Shown: positions 41,872 to 50,314 of the stretch, piece by piece | How the letters are laid out: each line of letters begins with the position of its first letter | Position numbering within the stretch: position 1 is the stretch's first letter | Assembly (NCBI GenBank): GCA_964565645.1 | Contig: CAZMFQ010000005.1 | Coordinates: forward strand, 123,133 to 187,132 | Direction: 5' to 3' | DNA from: JAHIQC01 sp964565645 | GTDB taxonomy: Bacteria > Actinomycetota > Coriobacteriia > Anaerosomatales > JAHIQC01 | DNA length: 64,000 nucleotides | Translations under genes and position numbers: made by a program | Notes under the pieces: model-generated | The model's database searches: none | Told to the model about the DNA's origin: nothing | The model's input: only the letters and a program-made list of their open reading frames with translations

Positions 41872-42903
41872 TCACCCCTCGAGCGCCTGAAGCAGCGCGT
41901 CGACCTCCTCGGGCGCGGTGTCCCATGAGGTCACCCAGCGCACCTCGACATCCGACGAACCGGGACGCTCATCCCAGACGTAGAAATGATGGAGCTCCAC
42001 CAGGGACTCGGCCCGTTCGCGGGGCAGCAGCACAAAGACCTCGTTGGCGGCCACCGGCTGAGTCGGTTCGATACCGAGCGCGCGGGCACCCGACGCGAGA
42101 CGCGCCGCCATCTCGTTGGCGTGGGCCGCGCACCGGTGCCACAGGTCGCCGTCATACATCGCGATGAACTGCGCGGCGACGAAGCGCATCTTGCTGGCCA
42201 GTTGAGCGCTCTGCTTGCGCACGTACGGCAGACACGTGCTGCGGGCGTCGCCGAACAACACGACCGCCTCACCCGCGAGCATGCCGTTCTTGGTCCCGCC
42301 GAACGAGAGCAGGTCGACGCCGGCATCCCCCGTTAACGCGTGCAGCGGAACGTCCAGCGCCACCGCGGCGTTGGCGATGCGCGCACCGTCCATGTGCAGC
42401 AGCATGCCGTGCTCGTGCGCGAGGTCCGCAAGCGCGCGGACCTCCTCGGCGGCATAGACCGTACCGTACTCGCTCACCTGAGAGATCGAGATCACCCTGG
42501 GCTGGGCGTGGTGCTCGAAGCCGAAACCGGTGAGGTGCGGGCGTACGAGCTCGGGCGTCAGCCGTCCGTCCGGCGTCTGCACGGGCACGAGTTTGACCCC
42601 CGCGATGTGTTCGGGCGCGCCGCACTCGTCAACGTTGATGTGCGCGGTCGCGGCGCATATGACGCTCTCCCATGGCCTGCACGCCGCGGCCAGGCACACG
42701 ACGTTGGCGCCCGTGCCGTTGAACACGAGCGCGACCTCAGCATCCGTCCCCACCCGCTCGGAGATGAGCTCGACCGCGCGACGGGTCCACGGGTCGTCGC
42801 CGTATGCGTGGGCATGGCCTTCGTTCGCCGCCTCGATGGCCGCGAGCACCTGCGGGTGCACGCCCGCATGATTGTCGGAGCCGAAACCCTTGAAGCTCAT
42901 CAT
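41872..42903 (-). CDS. Low-specificity threonine aldolase (beta-eliminating lyase family)
   Basis: PLP fold-type I enzyme of 343 residues that cleaves threonine to glycine and acetaldehyde. FGSDNHAGVHPQVLAAIEAA opens the domain, followed by FNGTGANVVCLAAAC and HMDGARIANAAVAL. The PLP lysine is in LLSFGGTKNGML. The length is normal. ATG 42903 overlaps the stop of the preceding ACC-deaminase-like gene in ATGA form, so both PLP enzymes are coupled. Stereospecificity cannot be read from the sequence. Confidence 0.92.
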   Translation of the reverse strand: MMSFKGFGSDNHAGVHPQVLAAIEAANEGHAHAYGDDPWTRRAVELISERVGTDAEVALVFNGTGANVVCLAAACRPWESVICAATAHINVDECGAPEHIAGVKLVPVQTPDGRLTPELVRPHLTGFGFEHHAQPRVISISQVSEYGTVYAAEEVRALADLAHEHGMLLHMDGARIANAAVALDVPLHALTGDAGVDLLSFGGTKNGMLAGEAVVLFGDARSTCLPYVRKQSAQLASKMRFVAAQFIAMYDGDLWHRCAAHANEMAARLASGARALGIEPTQPVAANEVFVLLPRERAESLVELHHFYVWDERPGSSDVEVRWVTSWDTAPEEVDALLQALEG

Positions 42904-44006
42904 GCCATCCCTTCGGAGCGGACCCGCGCATCGCCGAAGAGCCGCTCGCATTCCGCCACGTACTCGCGCAGCACGTCCGGCAGCCGATCGACCGGGCCGG
43001 GCGCGGGCATCGGCGCGGAGTTGTAGGTGTCCAGGAACATCACGCGCGCCTCGGCGAGTCGGCCGTCAGCAGCGTCTGCCATCATCGCGGCCAGCGCCTT
43101 GCCCGTGTAGGTCGTCTCTAGCTTGTACCCGTGCGCGGCCGCCGCGGTGACGGCCGCGGTGGTCTCCGGTGTCACGACCCCGTAGCCGGGCTCGAACCAG
43201 TCGTCGCGAAGCTCGAGAGCGAGGTCCTCGAACTCGAGTGCGGGGAAGCCCTCGTCGAAAGAACGCAGCAGCGACACGGTCTCGGCGGCGATACGTCGGG
43301 CATAGGGCTCGTTGGCCACCTCGCTCGGCGTCACGCGCACCGAGACGACCCTCGTGCTCCAACGCATCGCGGCGAACCCGACAGCCAGACCGATGACGGT
43401 CCCGAGCGTTCCTCCGGCAGCGTACACGTACTCCGGCCGAGGAGTGACGTCCCGGGCGACCTGGTCGGCGATCTCGAACGCCGCATCGACGTAGCCCACC
43501 GCGCCCAGACCGCTCGTGCCGCCCATCGGGATCACGAACGGCTCGATGCCGTCGCGCTCGGCGAGCACGCGCCTGACGCGCACCGCCTCGCGCGCTCCGT
43601 CCCAGCCCTCGATCGGATGGATGTGCGTGCCCACGCCCGCATGCGCGAGCAGGGTCGCGCGCGCGAAGGGCCCGGCGGCCTGCGGCGAGAGCACGACATG
43701 GGGCTCAAGCCCCGCAGCGCTCGCATGCACCGCCGTCGCGAGAGCGTGGTTCGAACCGTAGGCGCCGAACGTGATGACGCTCCGCCGCGCTTCGGCGACG
43801 GCCGCCCCCAGCAGGAACTCGAGCTTGCGGACCTTGTTGCCGCCGTAGACGGGATTGGTCAGATCGTCACGCTTGATCGAGAGCGCACCGATGCCGTGAC
43901 TCGCCGCCAGCGCAGCCAGATCGTCGACCGGCGTCGGCAGCCCGGCGAGCGAAAGCCGGGGCATCGACGCGGTCCCCGGATACCGTGCGGCGAGCGGAAA
44001 GGTCAT
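42900..44006 (-). CDS. ACC deaminase / D-cysteine desulfhydrase family PLP enzyme
   Basis: Fold-type II PLP enzyme of 368 residues. The PLP lysine lies in VYGGNKVRKLEFLLG and the substrate-loop segment ITFGAYGSNHALATAVHA follows, with a phosphate-binding GGTLGTVIGLAVG further on. The family includes 1-aminocyclopropane-1-carboxylate deaminase and D-cysteine desulfhydrase; the residues that separate them cannot be judged confidently by eye. GAGGAGG precedes ATG 44006. It is coupled to the threonine aldolase gene downstream, suggesting a small amino-acid catabolic pair. Confidence 0.85.
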   Translation of the reverse strand: MTFPLAARYPGTASMPRLSLAGLPTPVDDLAALAASHGIGALSIKRDDLTNPVYGGNKVRKLEFLLGAAVAEARRSVITFGAYGSNHALATAVHASAAGLEPHVVLSPQAAGPFARATLLAHAGVGTHIHPIEGWDGAREAVRVRRVLAERDGIEPFVIPMGGTSGLGAVGYVDAAFEIADQVARDVTPRPEYVYAAGGTLGTVIGLAVGFAAMRWSTRVVSVRVTPSEVANEPYARRIAAETVSLLRSFDEGFPALEFEDLALELRDDWFEPGYGVVTPETTAAVTAAAAHGYKLETTYTGKALAAMMADAADGRLAEARVMFLDTYNSAPMPAPGPVDRLPDVLREYVAECERLFGDARVRSEGMA

Positions 44007-44084
44007 GCGTGCCTCCTCGGCGGTGCGGTGCGACGATACGACCACGCTACCCGAACGTGGCCAAGACCTCCACAACGCGAAGGC

Positions 44085-45944
44085 CTAGTGCATCCCGCCC
44101 GCTGCCGGGGCGTCCTGGTTGCGGCCGGGCTTGAGCAGCAGTGCGAGGAACGCGCCGATCGCCAACACGACCGACGCGATGCGGAACGTCGAGCGCATCG
44201 CATCGACGAACGCGCGTGAGACCGCATCCGCGATCGAGTCACCGATGTCCGCGAACGCAGCGCTGATCTTCTCGCCGACGAGCCGTCCGAACTTGGCGAA
44301 CTGCTTGCCGAGCGAGGCGCCCTGCTGCGGATCCGCGAGCAGTTCCGGTGGCACGAGGGACTGGAGCGCCGTCATCATGGCGCCGCCCTCAAGCGGCGTC
44401 CCCTTGGCGACCTCACTCATCACCCCGCTCGTGACCGGGGCGACGAGGGCGTCCGGGAGCGACTCCTCGGCGGCGGACTTCACCGCACCCTCGATGACGG
44501 GCAGCACGGTATCGGTCGGCAGCATCGAGCGCATGTCGGTCGAGGAGCCACCGCGGCTCATGATCGACGTGCCCGAGGACTCGATGGTGGTCGCGAGCGT
44601 GTCGCGAGCGGGCTGTGGCAGTGCTTCGATGCCCTGAACGCCGACCACGAGGTTGGTCACGATGGCGGTCTGGAACACCGCGCCGAGGACCGCGACGCCG
44701 AACAGTCCGCCGAGCTGGCGCATGGTCGAGAGGATGCCTGAAGCGGCGCCCTCCTCGCCGCGCGGCGCCACCGCCATGACGGCGCTCGTCATCGGCGCCA
44801 TCACGAGACCCATGCCGAGACCGGCGACCACCAGCGGACCGACCAGGAACTGCCAGCCGGCGCCGTAGGGCAGAAACGACAACCAGAACACAGCGGAGGC
44901 TGCCGTGAGCATCCCGGCGAACACGAGCCAGCGCGAACCGATCCGGTCCGACAGTCGACCCGAGAGCGGCGCCGATATCAGGATCGCGCCGGAGAGCGGG
45001 GTGAGCGCGAAGCCCGTCTTGATGGCGTCGTAGCCCAGGTTGACCTGCATGTAGATCGGCAGCATGAAGAACATGCCCATCATGCCGAACATGAGGATGG
45101 CGCCGGACATGTTACCGGCCGTGAACGCCGGGTCACGGAAGAGCTTGAGGTCCATGATCGGCTCTTTCGCGCGCTTCTCCCACAGCAGGAACGCCACGAG
45201 CGATGCGGCCGCGACACCCAGGAAGCCGAGGACCTCGGCCGAGCCCCAACCCTTGCCCGGGCCCTCGATGAGCGCCCATGACAGGCTCGCCAGCGTGACG
45301 ATCGAGAGGCCGGCGCCCAGGAAGTCGATGGTGTGCGGACGCTCGTCGCGCGATTCGGGGACCGCCCAGAGCGCGAACGGGATGGCGATGAGCACGATCG
45401 GCACGTTGATGAAGAAGATGTAGTGCCAGCTTGTGAGTTCGGTGATCCAGCCGCCGAGCGACGGACCTACCGCGGTCGCGACGCCGCTCGTGGCACCCCA
45501 GATACCCATGGCCATGCCCCGCTGGTGCGGCGGGAAGTTCACGGCGGTGAGCGAGAGGGTGGCGGGCATCATGAACGCGCCGCCGAGCGCCTGGACCACA
45601 CGGGCCGCGATGAGCCAGCCGATCGTCGGGGACAGACCGCACAGCAGCGAACCGAGGCCGAACAGCGACAGGCCCACGACGAAGAAGCGCTTGCGCCCGA
45701 ACATGTCGCCGAAGCGACCGAACGTCACGAGCAGGGACGCGAACACGAGGGTGTAGGCGTTGAGCACCCACTCGACGTCGCCGAAGCTCGCGCCGAGCCC
45801 CTTGGCGATGTTGGGGATGGCCACGTTGACGATCGAGCCGTCGAGCAGCGCCATGAACAGCGCGAGGCATACCGCGGCGAGTACCCACCACTTGTGCGGG
45901 TAGAGGTCCTCCTCGGCCGTAGCGGGGGTCTTGGGGTCGGTCAC
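44085..45944 (-). CDS. MFS multidrug transporter, DHA2 (14-TM) family
   Basis: 619 residues. The DHA2/EmrB/QacA signature is present: LFMALLDGSIVNVAIPNIAK (motif D1 type), FGRFGDMFGRKRFF in loop 2-3 and SLGGWITELTSWHYIFFINV in helix 5. A large loop lies between the last two helices. GTG 45944 is preceded by GAGGAGGAACTC and overlaps the padR stop by four bases. It is expected to export hydrophobic drugs or related compounds under control of the adjacent PadR regulator. Confidence 0.92.
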   Translation of the reverse strand: MTDPKTPATAEEDLYPHKWWVLAAVCLALFMALLDGSIVNVAIPNIAKGLGASFGDVEWVLNAYTLVFASLLVTFGRFGDMFGRKRFFVVGLSLFGLGSLLCGLSPTIGWLIAARVVQALGGAFMMPATLSLTAVNFPPHQRGMAMGIWGATSGVATAVGPSLGGWITELTSWHYIFFINVPIVLIAIPFALWAVPESRDERPHTIDFLGAGLSIVTLASLSWALIEGPGKGWGSAEVLGFLGVAAASLVAFLLWEKRAKEPIMDLKLFRDPAFTAGNMSGAILMFGMMGMFFMLPIYMQVNLGYDAIKTGFALTPLSGAILISAPLSGRLSDRIGSRWLVFAGMLTAASAVFWLSFLPYGAGWQFLVGPLVVAGLGMGLVMAPMTSAVMAVAPRGEEGAASGILSTMRQLGGLFGVAVLGAVFQTAIVTNLVVGVQGIEALPQPARDTLATTIESSGTSIMSRGGSSTDMRSMLPTDTVLPVIEGAVKSAAEESLPDALVAPVTSGVMSEVAKGTPLEGGAMMTALQSLVPPELLADPQQGASLGKQFAKFGRLVGEKISAAFADIGDSIADAVSRAFVDAMRSTFRIASVVLAIGAFLALLLKPGRNQDAPAAGGMH

Positions 45945-46498
45945 GAGTTCCTCCTCGTTTCGCGAGCGCCCTTGGGCGCATCGTCGGTGTCCAGTCCGTC
46001 GAGCCACGCGAGTTCCGTGGCGAGTTGCCGTTGTCGCAGGTCGAGCAGCGAGAGGTGCTGCGGCATGCCGAGGAGCCGCTCCATGTGGTCCGCGATCATC
46101 GATTCCTCGGCAAGCACCTGTTCGCGGCGCTCGTCGATGAGCCGCTCGCGGACCGGGCGCTCCAGATAGCCGAAGAACACGAGGCGCGCGTAGAAGTGGA
46201 TGGCTCCGGCCGCGGCGGGCAGCGGCGAAGAGGCGATGTCGCGGAACGCCTGGCGGCCGGGCTCGGTGGCCTCGTACACCACGCGGTCGGGATGGCCCTC
46301 CCCGGCCTGCACGCGACTTTCGACCCATCCGCGCTCCTCGAGGGTGCGCAGAAGCGGGTAGAGCGTGCCGTCGGAGAGCTTGTAGAAGTGCCCGACGCAG
46401 GACTGCATGCGCTTCTTGAGCTCATAGGTGTGCAGCGGCCCCTCCTCGAGGGACCCCAGAGCGAGGAGCGTCACGATATCGCGGACGAGGCCGGCCAT
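45941..46498 (-). CDS. PadR-family transcriptional regulator
   Basis: 185 residues from ATG 46498. N-terminal winged helix (VTLLALGSLEEGPLHTYELK, then FYKLSDGTLYPLLRTLEERGWVE) and a C-terminal PadR-C/Vir-like coiled coil for dimerisation (about 95-175). GGAG lies eight bases before this ATG; an ATG 15 bases upstream has no such site. Its own promoter overlaps a palindrome (46517-46537). It is coupled to the DHA2 pump gene, so it is probably a drug-responsive repressor of the pair. Confidence 0.92.
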   Translation of the reverse strand: MAGLVRDIVTLLALGSLEEGPLHTYELKKRMQSCVGHFYKLSDGTLYPLLRTLEERGWVESRVQAGEGHPDRVVYEATEPGRQAFRDIASSPLPAAAGAIHFYARLVFFGYLERPVRERLIDERREQVLAEESMIADHMERLLGMPQHLSLLDLRQRQLATELAWLDGLDTDDAPKGARETRRNS

Positions 46499-46516
46499 AG
46501 GGGATATCTCCATTCG

Positions 46517-46564
46517 ATATAACTCGATTCGAGATATTGTGCGCACGTCGGCACCGTCTGTCAA
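46517..46564 (-). promoter_or_regulatory. padR-pump promoter with overlapping PadR-type operator
   Basis: Minus strand TTGACA (46564-46559), 17-base spacer, CACAAT (46541-46536). The near-palindrome ATATCTCGAATCGAGTTATA(T) at 46537-46517 overlaps the end of the -10 and the transcription start. This AT-rich dyad stands out in the local sequence and suits autorepression by PadR. Confidence 0.65.
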
Positions 46565-46589
46565 GCAGGCGGGCGGTGCGCCTGCCGCC

Positions 46590-48998
46590 TCACTCGTAGG
46601 CGATGGCGTCCCTGACGCTCACCTGAGAGGCGCGTCGCGACGGGAGCAGGCTCGCGCCCACGGCGATGGCCACGACACTCGCGAGCCAGATCCCCACGCC
46701 GTACCACGAGTAGGTGAACGCGAGCGGCAGGTTCATCGCCCCGGCAAGAAGCGCCGTGAGTCCCACCGAAAGCGGGTACGACGCGATCGCGCCAAGTCCC
46801 CATGCGAGCAGCCCGACGACCAGCCCCTCCGTGATGAATATCTGGTAGATGGAACGGTGCGAGGCGCCCAGTGCGCGCATCACCCCGATCTCGCGCGTCG
46901 ATTCGAGCACGTTGATCGACATGGTGCCCGTGAGCCCGATGACGCCGACCGCGGCCAGCAGCGAGGCCATGATCACCAGGAAGACCACGAGGATGTCGAA
47001 CTGGCTCGCGACGCGGGCGCGCATACCGCTTTGCGTGTCGGTGGCCGAGACCGCGATACCCGCGTCATCGAGCGTGCGCTCGACGGCGACCGCCGCGCGC
47101 TCCTGGATGTGCGGGGCCCGCGACGTGGTCTTGATGAGCAGGCGCGTGACCGCCCCATCGGCTCCCACGAACGTGTCGAGCCCCGGCTTGTCCGCAAAGA
47201 TCACGGGACCCATCAGCTGACCCGTCACCACTCCCACGACCCTGAAGCGGCCCTCTACGCCGCCGATCTCCAGATCGACCAGGCGCCCGACGCGCATGTC
47301 CGGCTCCTCCTTGTAGACATCGCTGTTGACCACGACCGCGTCGGTCTCCCCGGGTCGGATCCAGCGGCCTTGGGTGACCTCGGGCGTGACGAAGTCGGTC
47401 TCGGCCGGCAGGCCGATGACAAAGAGCGACTCGTTCTCCGACCCGTCCGAGCGCCTGAGCGTCGCCCCGCGCTCCACCCAGGTCTCCACGGCGCGCACCT
47501 CGGGCACACGGACGGCCTCACGCTCGACCGTCTCCGCCGGCTGCGGCACCGGCAAAGAGACCTCGACGTCGTAACGCCACCACGCGTCCACCGCATCCAC
47601 CGTGGCGAGCATGGTCGTCCGCTCCGAGAGCACCGCCATGACCACGGCGGACGCGAGCGTGAGCGTCGTGAGCGTGAGGGCGAGCCTGCCCTTGCGCAGG
47701 AACGTGTTGCGCAGCGAGAGCGCGACCGGACGCGGCAGGCCGCGCAGCAGTCCCAGCGCCCTGTCGAGGATGCCATGACCGAACGACGTTGCGCTGATGC
47801 CGGTCGCATTGAGCGCGCGGACCACCGAGATCCGCGAACCCATCCTCACGGGCACCCACGCGGCGGCGACCGGCACGAGCATGCCCACCGCGACCTCGAG
47901 CGCGATGACCCAGCCGGGCGGCGTGTAGGACCCGATTCGGAAGTTCAGCACACCGGCCGCGTACTCGATGAACAGCTTGCCGGCCGCAAGTCCCGCCGGA
48001 ACGCCGATCAGCACGGCGAACACCCCGTACACGCTCACCATCGCCAGGTACATGCGCATCACCTGCGAGGAGCGCCCGCCGATCGCCTTCATGATCCCGA
48101 CCTGGCCCACCTGCTGTGACATGAGCGCCGAGACCGTGTTGACCACGAGGAAGCCCGAGAGCGCCAGAGAGAGGACGCCCATCGCAAGGAGCAGCAGCGA
48201 GACCGCCTTGAAGATGTCGCCGAGGAAATGGCTGCCCGGCTTGGGCACCTGCACCCCCACGACCCGCAGACCCGTCTCGTCGAACACGGCCGACTGGACC
48301 CTTGCCGCGAGTTCGGAGGCCTGCTGTCGTGTCGTGACCTCGGGTCCGAACGCCACGTCAAGGCGGTTGAAGCCCTCCCGCTCCCCGAGCCTGACCGCCG
48401 TCGCGACGTTCACGAAGCCGGTGATCTGACCCGTGAAGCGCGCCGGGAACGCGTTGATGTCGTGGGCGTACCCCGCGACCACGAGCGTGTGGCGTTCGCC
48501 GTCGGCACCCTCGACCGTCAGGCGCTCACCGATCCCCGGCGCATCGACCTGTTTGGACGAACGCTCGAGCACGAGCTCGCCGTCGCCGGGAGGCCAGGCC
48601 CCCTCTTCGGGGGTGAGCTTGCGCACCTGCACGTCGGCCGGGTCGCGCAACGCGGTGAGCGCCACCGTGTCCCAGCCCGCCGAGGAGTCGTCACGCGCCA
48701 CCTCGCGGGTCGTATAGCGCATCGTGAACGTGCTGCGCGCCTCGGCGGCCCGCACCCCGGGCTGTCGCCGGGCGGCCGCGAGGACGTGCTCGTCGAACGG
48801 GGTCGCGGTGCGGAACGTCGCCCCCGGAGCGACCGAGTCGGCGTACTGCCGGTCGAACTCACGCAGCAGGACTCCTCGGCCACCCATGACCACGCCGACA
48901 GCGAAGATGCCCACGGCGATCGAGAGCACGACGAGCAGCGTGCGGAACCGGTGGCCCGTCAGGTCGCGAAAGACCTTCTTCCAGCGTGGGGCGATCAT
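46590..48998 (-). CDS. MacB/FtsX-type ABC transporter permease (two FtsX domains)
   Basis: 802 residues with eight membrane helices. The N-terminal helix (about 19-40) is followed by a large extracytoplasmic domain (about 41-265), a three-helix FtsX unit (about 265-400), a second helix and extracytoplasmic domain (about 430-650), and a final FtsX unit (about 660-800) with ESTREIGVMRALGASHRSIYQ. This is the LolC/MacB-like mechanotransmission type that exports lipoproteins, peptides or lipids rather than a canonical importer. Its start is one base after the ATPase stop. A short G+C-rich hairpin (46565-46585) follows its stop. Substrate unknown. Confidence 0.9.
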   Translation of the reverse strand: MIAPRWKKVFRDLTGHRFRTLLVVLSIAVGIFAVGVVMGGRGVLLREFDRQYADSVAPGATFRTATPFDEHVLAAARRQPGVRAAEARSTFTMRYTTREVARDDSSAGWDTVALTALRDPADVQVRKLTPEEGAWPPGDGELVLERSSKQVDAPGIGERLTVEGADGERHTLVVAGYAHDINAFPARFTGQITGFVNVATAVRLGEREGFNRLDVAFGPEVTTRQQASELAARVQSAVFDETGLRVVGVQVPKPGSHFLGDIFKAVSLLLLAMGVLSLALSGFLVVNTVSALMSQQVGQVGIMKAIGGRSSQVMRMYLAMVSVYGVFAVLIGVPAGLAAGKLFIEYAAGVLNFRIGSYTPPGWVIALEVAVGMLVPVAAAWVPVRMGSRISVVRALNATGISATSFGHGILDRALGLLRGLPRPVALSLRNTFLRKGRLALTLTTLTLASAVVMAVLSERTTMLATVDAVDAWWRYDVEVSLPVPQPAETVEREAVRVPEVRAVETWVERGATLRRSDGSENESLFVIGLPAETDFVTPEVTQGRWIRPGETDAVVVNSDVYKEEPDMRVGRLVDLEIGGVEGRFRVVGVVTGQLMGPVIFADKPGLDTFVGADGAVTRLLIKTTSRAPHIQERAAVAVERTLDDAGIAVSATDTQSGMRARVASQFDILVVFLVIMASLLAAVGVIGLTGTMSINVLESTREIGVMRALGASHRSIYQIFITEGLVVGLLAWGLGAIASYPLSVGLTALLAGAMNLPLAFTYSWYGVGIWLASVVAIAVGASLLPSRRASQVSVRDAIAYE

Positions 48999-48999
48999 G

Positions 49000-49734
49000 T
49001 CACGCCCCCGGCGTGCGTGCGTTCAGAGTCTCCTGGGCGATCTCACCGTCGACCACGTGGAGCGCGCGGCGGACGCGTGCGGCGAGATCGTTGTCGTGGG
49101 TGACCATCACGATGGTCTTGTTGCGGTCCACGAGCGCCTCGAACAGCGTGAACACGGCGTCGGCGGTCTTGGAGTCGAGGTTGCCGGTCGGTTCGTCGGC
49201 CGCGATGATCGGCGGGTCGTTGGCGAGCGCCCGGGCGATCGCGACGCGCTGCTGCTGCCCGCCGGATAGCGCCGAGGGGAGCTTGTATGCCTGGTCGGCC
49301 ATCTCGACCTGCTCGAGCAGGTCGAGAGCGTATGCGGGGCGATCGAGCGGGTCGTGGACGTTGCAGAAGTCCATCGGCAGCATGACGTTCTCGATGACCG
49401 TGAGCGTCGGGAGCAGCTGGAAGAACTGAAACACGACGCCGATGGTGCGGCCTCGCCAGATCGCGAGCTGGTTCTCGTTGAGGGCGTGCACGGGGGTCCC
49501 GGCGATGAGCACCTCGCCGGCGGTCGGCCGGTCGATCCCCGTGATCATGTTGATGAGCGTGGTCTTGCCCGAACCGGACTTGCCGATCAGCCCGACGAAC
49601 TCGCCGCTCGCTATCTCGAGGTCGACGTCGCGCAGCGCGGTGAACGGCACCTCACCGGTGTCGTAGACCTTGACCACCTGCCGAAGAGAGATCAGGCCAT
49701 CGTGGGGCTGTTCGTATCGCGGGTCTGTGGCCAC
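49000..49734 (-). CDS. ABC transporter ATPase, MacB/LolD family
   Basis: 244 residues. Walker A is GKSGSGKTT, the Q loop is in GVVFQFFQLLPTLTVIENV, the signature is LSGGQQQR, Walker B is IIAADEPTGNLD and the switch His is in VMVTHDND. The sequence ADEPTGNLDSKTADAVF is typical of the MacB/LolD/FtsE group. It pairs with the FtsX-type permease immediately downstream. Confidence 0.95.
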   Translation of the reverse strand: MATDPRYEQPHDGLISLRQVVKVYDTGEVPFTALRDVDLEIASGEFVGLIGKSGSGKTTLINMITGIDRPTAGEVLIAGTPVHALNENQLAIWRGRTIGVVFQFFQLLPTLTVIENVMLPMDFCNVHDPLDRPAYALDLLEQVEMADQAYKLPSALSGGQQQRVAIARALANDPPIIAADEPTGNLDSKTADAVFTLFEALVDRNKTIVMVTHDNDLAARVRRALHVVDGEIAQETLNARTPGA

Positions 49735-49810
49735 ATGCCGCCTTCCGTCATACGTCCCGTTCGACGGAGTATCGGGCGCCCCTGCATCCGGCCAGGGGCA
49801 AGATGGAGCG

Positions 49811-50314
49811 TCAGATCAACCGGCGCTCCCGGATTCGCCCGAAGTACCACCAGAAGTAGATGCCCGCGCTGGCCGTGAGCAGCCCGAGCGCACCCTTCCA
49901 TGGACGCAAAGGCCGCTCGATCGCTCCTCCCGGCGCCCGCACCGACACCGTCTCAGCGTGGACGTCGAACTCGCCCGCATGCTCGTCGCACGCGATATGG
50001 ATGATGCCCGTCACGCGGACCGTATCACCGGTCGTGGAGTACTCGCCCCAGTTGTCGATCACGGCGGCGTCGGAGTCCGCCATGTACACGCCCAGAGCGG
50101 TGCCTCCTGAAAGCAGGTTCACCCACCGGTGGTCCGCGTCGGCGCGCAGGTCCTCGCCGACCGCCTCGCCCTCGAACGTGACGCGCGTGCCGTCCTTGTC
50201 GCGGTCGATGGCCACGAGGTCCGCAGCTGTGGCGATCCCGGCCGCGTACACGCTCATTGGCGCACACACCAACACGACAAGGGCCATCATGAGAGAGAGC
50301 GCCGACCTGATCAT
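49811..50314 (-). CDS. Exported OB-fold-like protein with C-terminal membrane helix
   Basis: 167 residues. The signal peptide (about 1-24, SVYAAG cleavage region) is followed by a small beta domain (about 30-128) that resembles an OB/nucleic-acid-binding fold, with alternating strands such as GTRVTFEGEAVGEDL and DTVRVTGIIHIACD. A membrane helix near the C-terminus (about 141-158, WKGALGLLTASAGIYFWWYF) and a short basic tail complete it. ATG 50314 overlaps the TrkH stop as ATGA. The topology resembles CcmE-like or YgiW-type domains, but heme ligation is not evident. Coupling to TrkH suggests a role at the potassium channel; unproven. Confidence 0.65.
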   Translation of the reverse strand: MIRSALSLMMALVVLVCAPMSVYAAGIATAADLVAIDRDKDGTRVTFEGEAVGEDLRADADHRWVNLLSGGTALGVYMADSDAAVIDNWGEYSTTGDTVRVTGIIHIACDEHAGEFDVHAETVSVRAPGGAIERPLRPWKGALGLLTASAGIYFWWYFGRIRERRLI

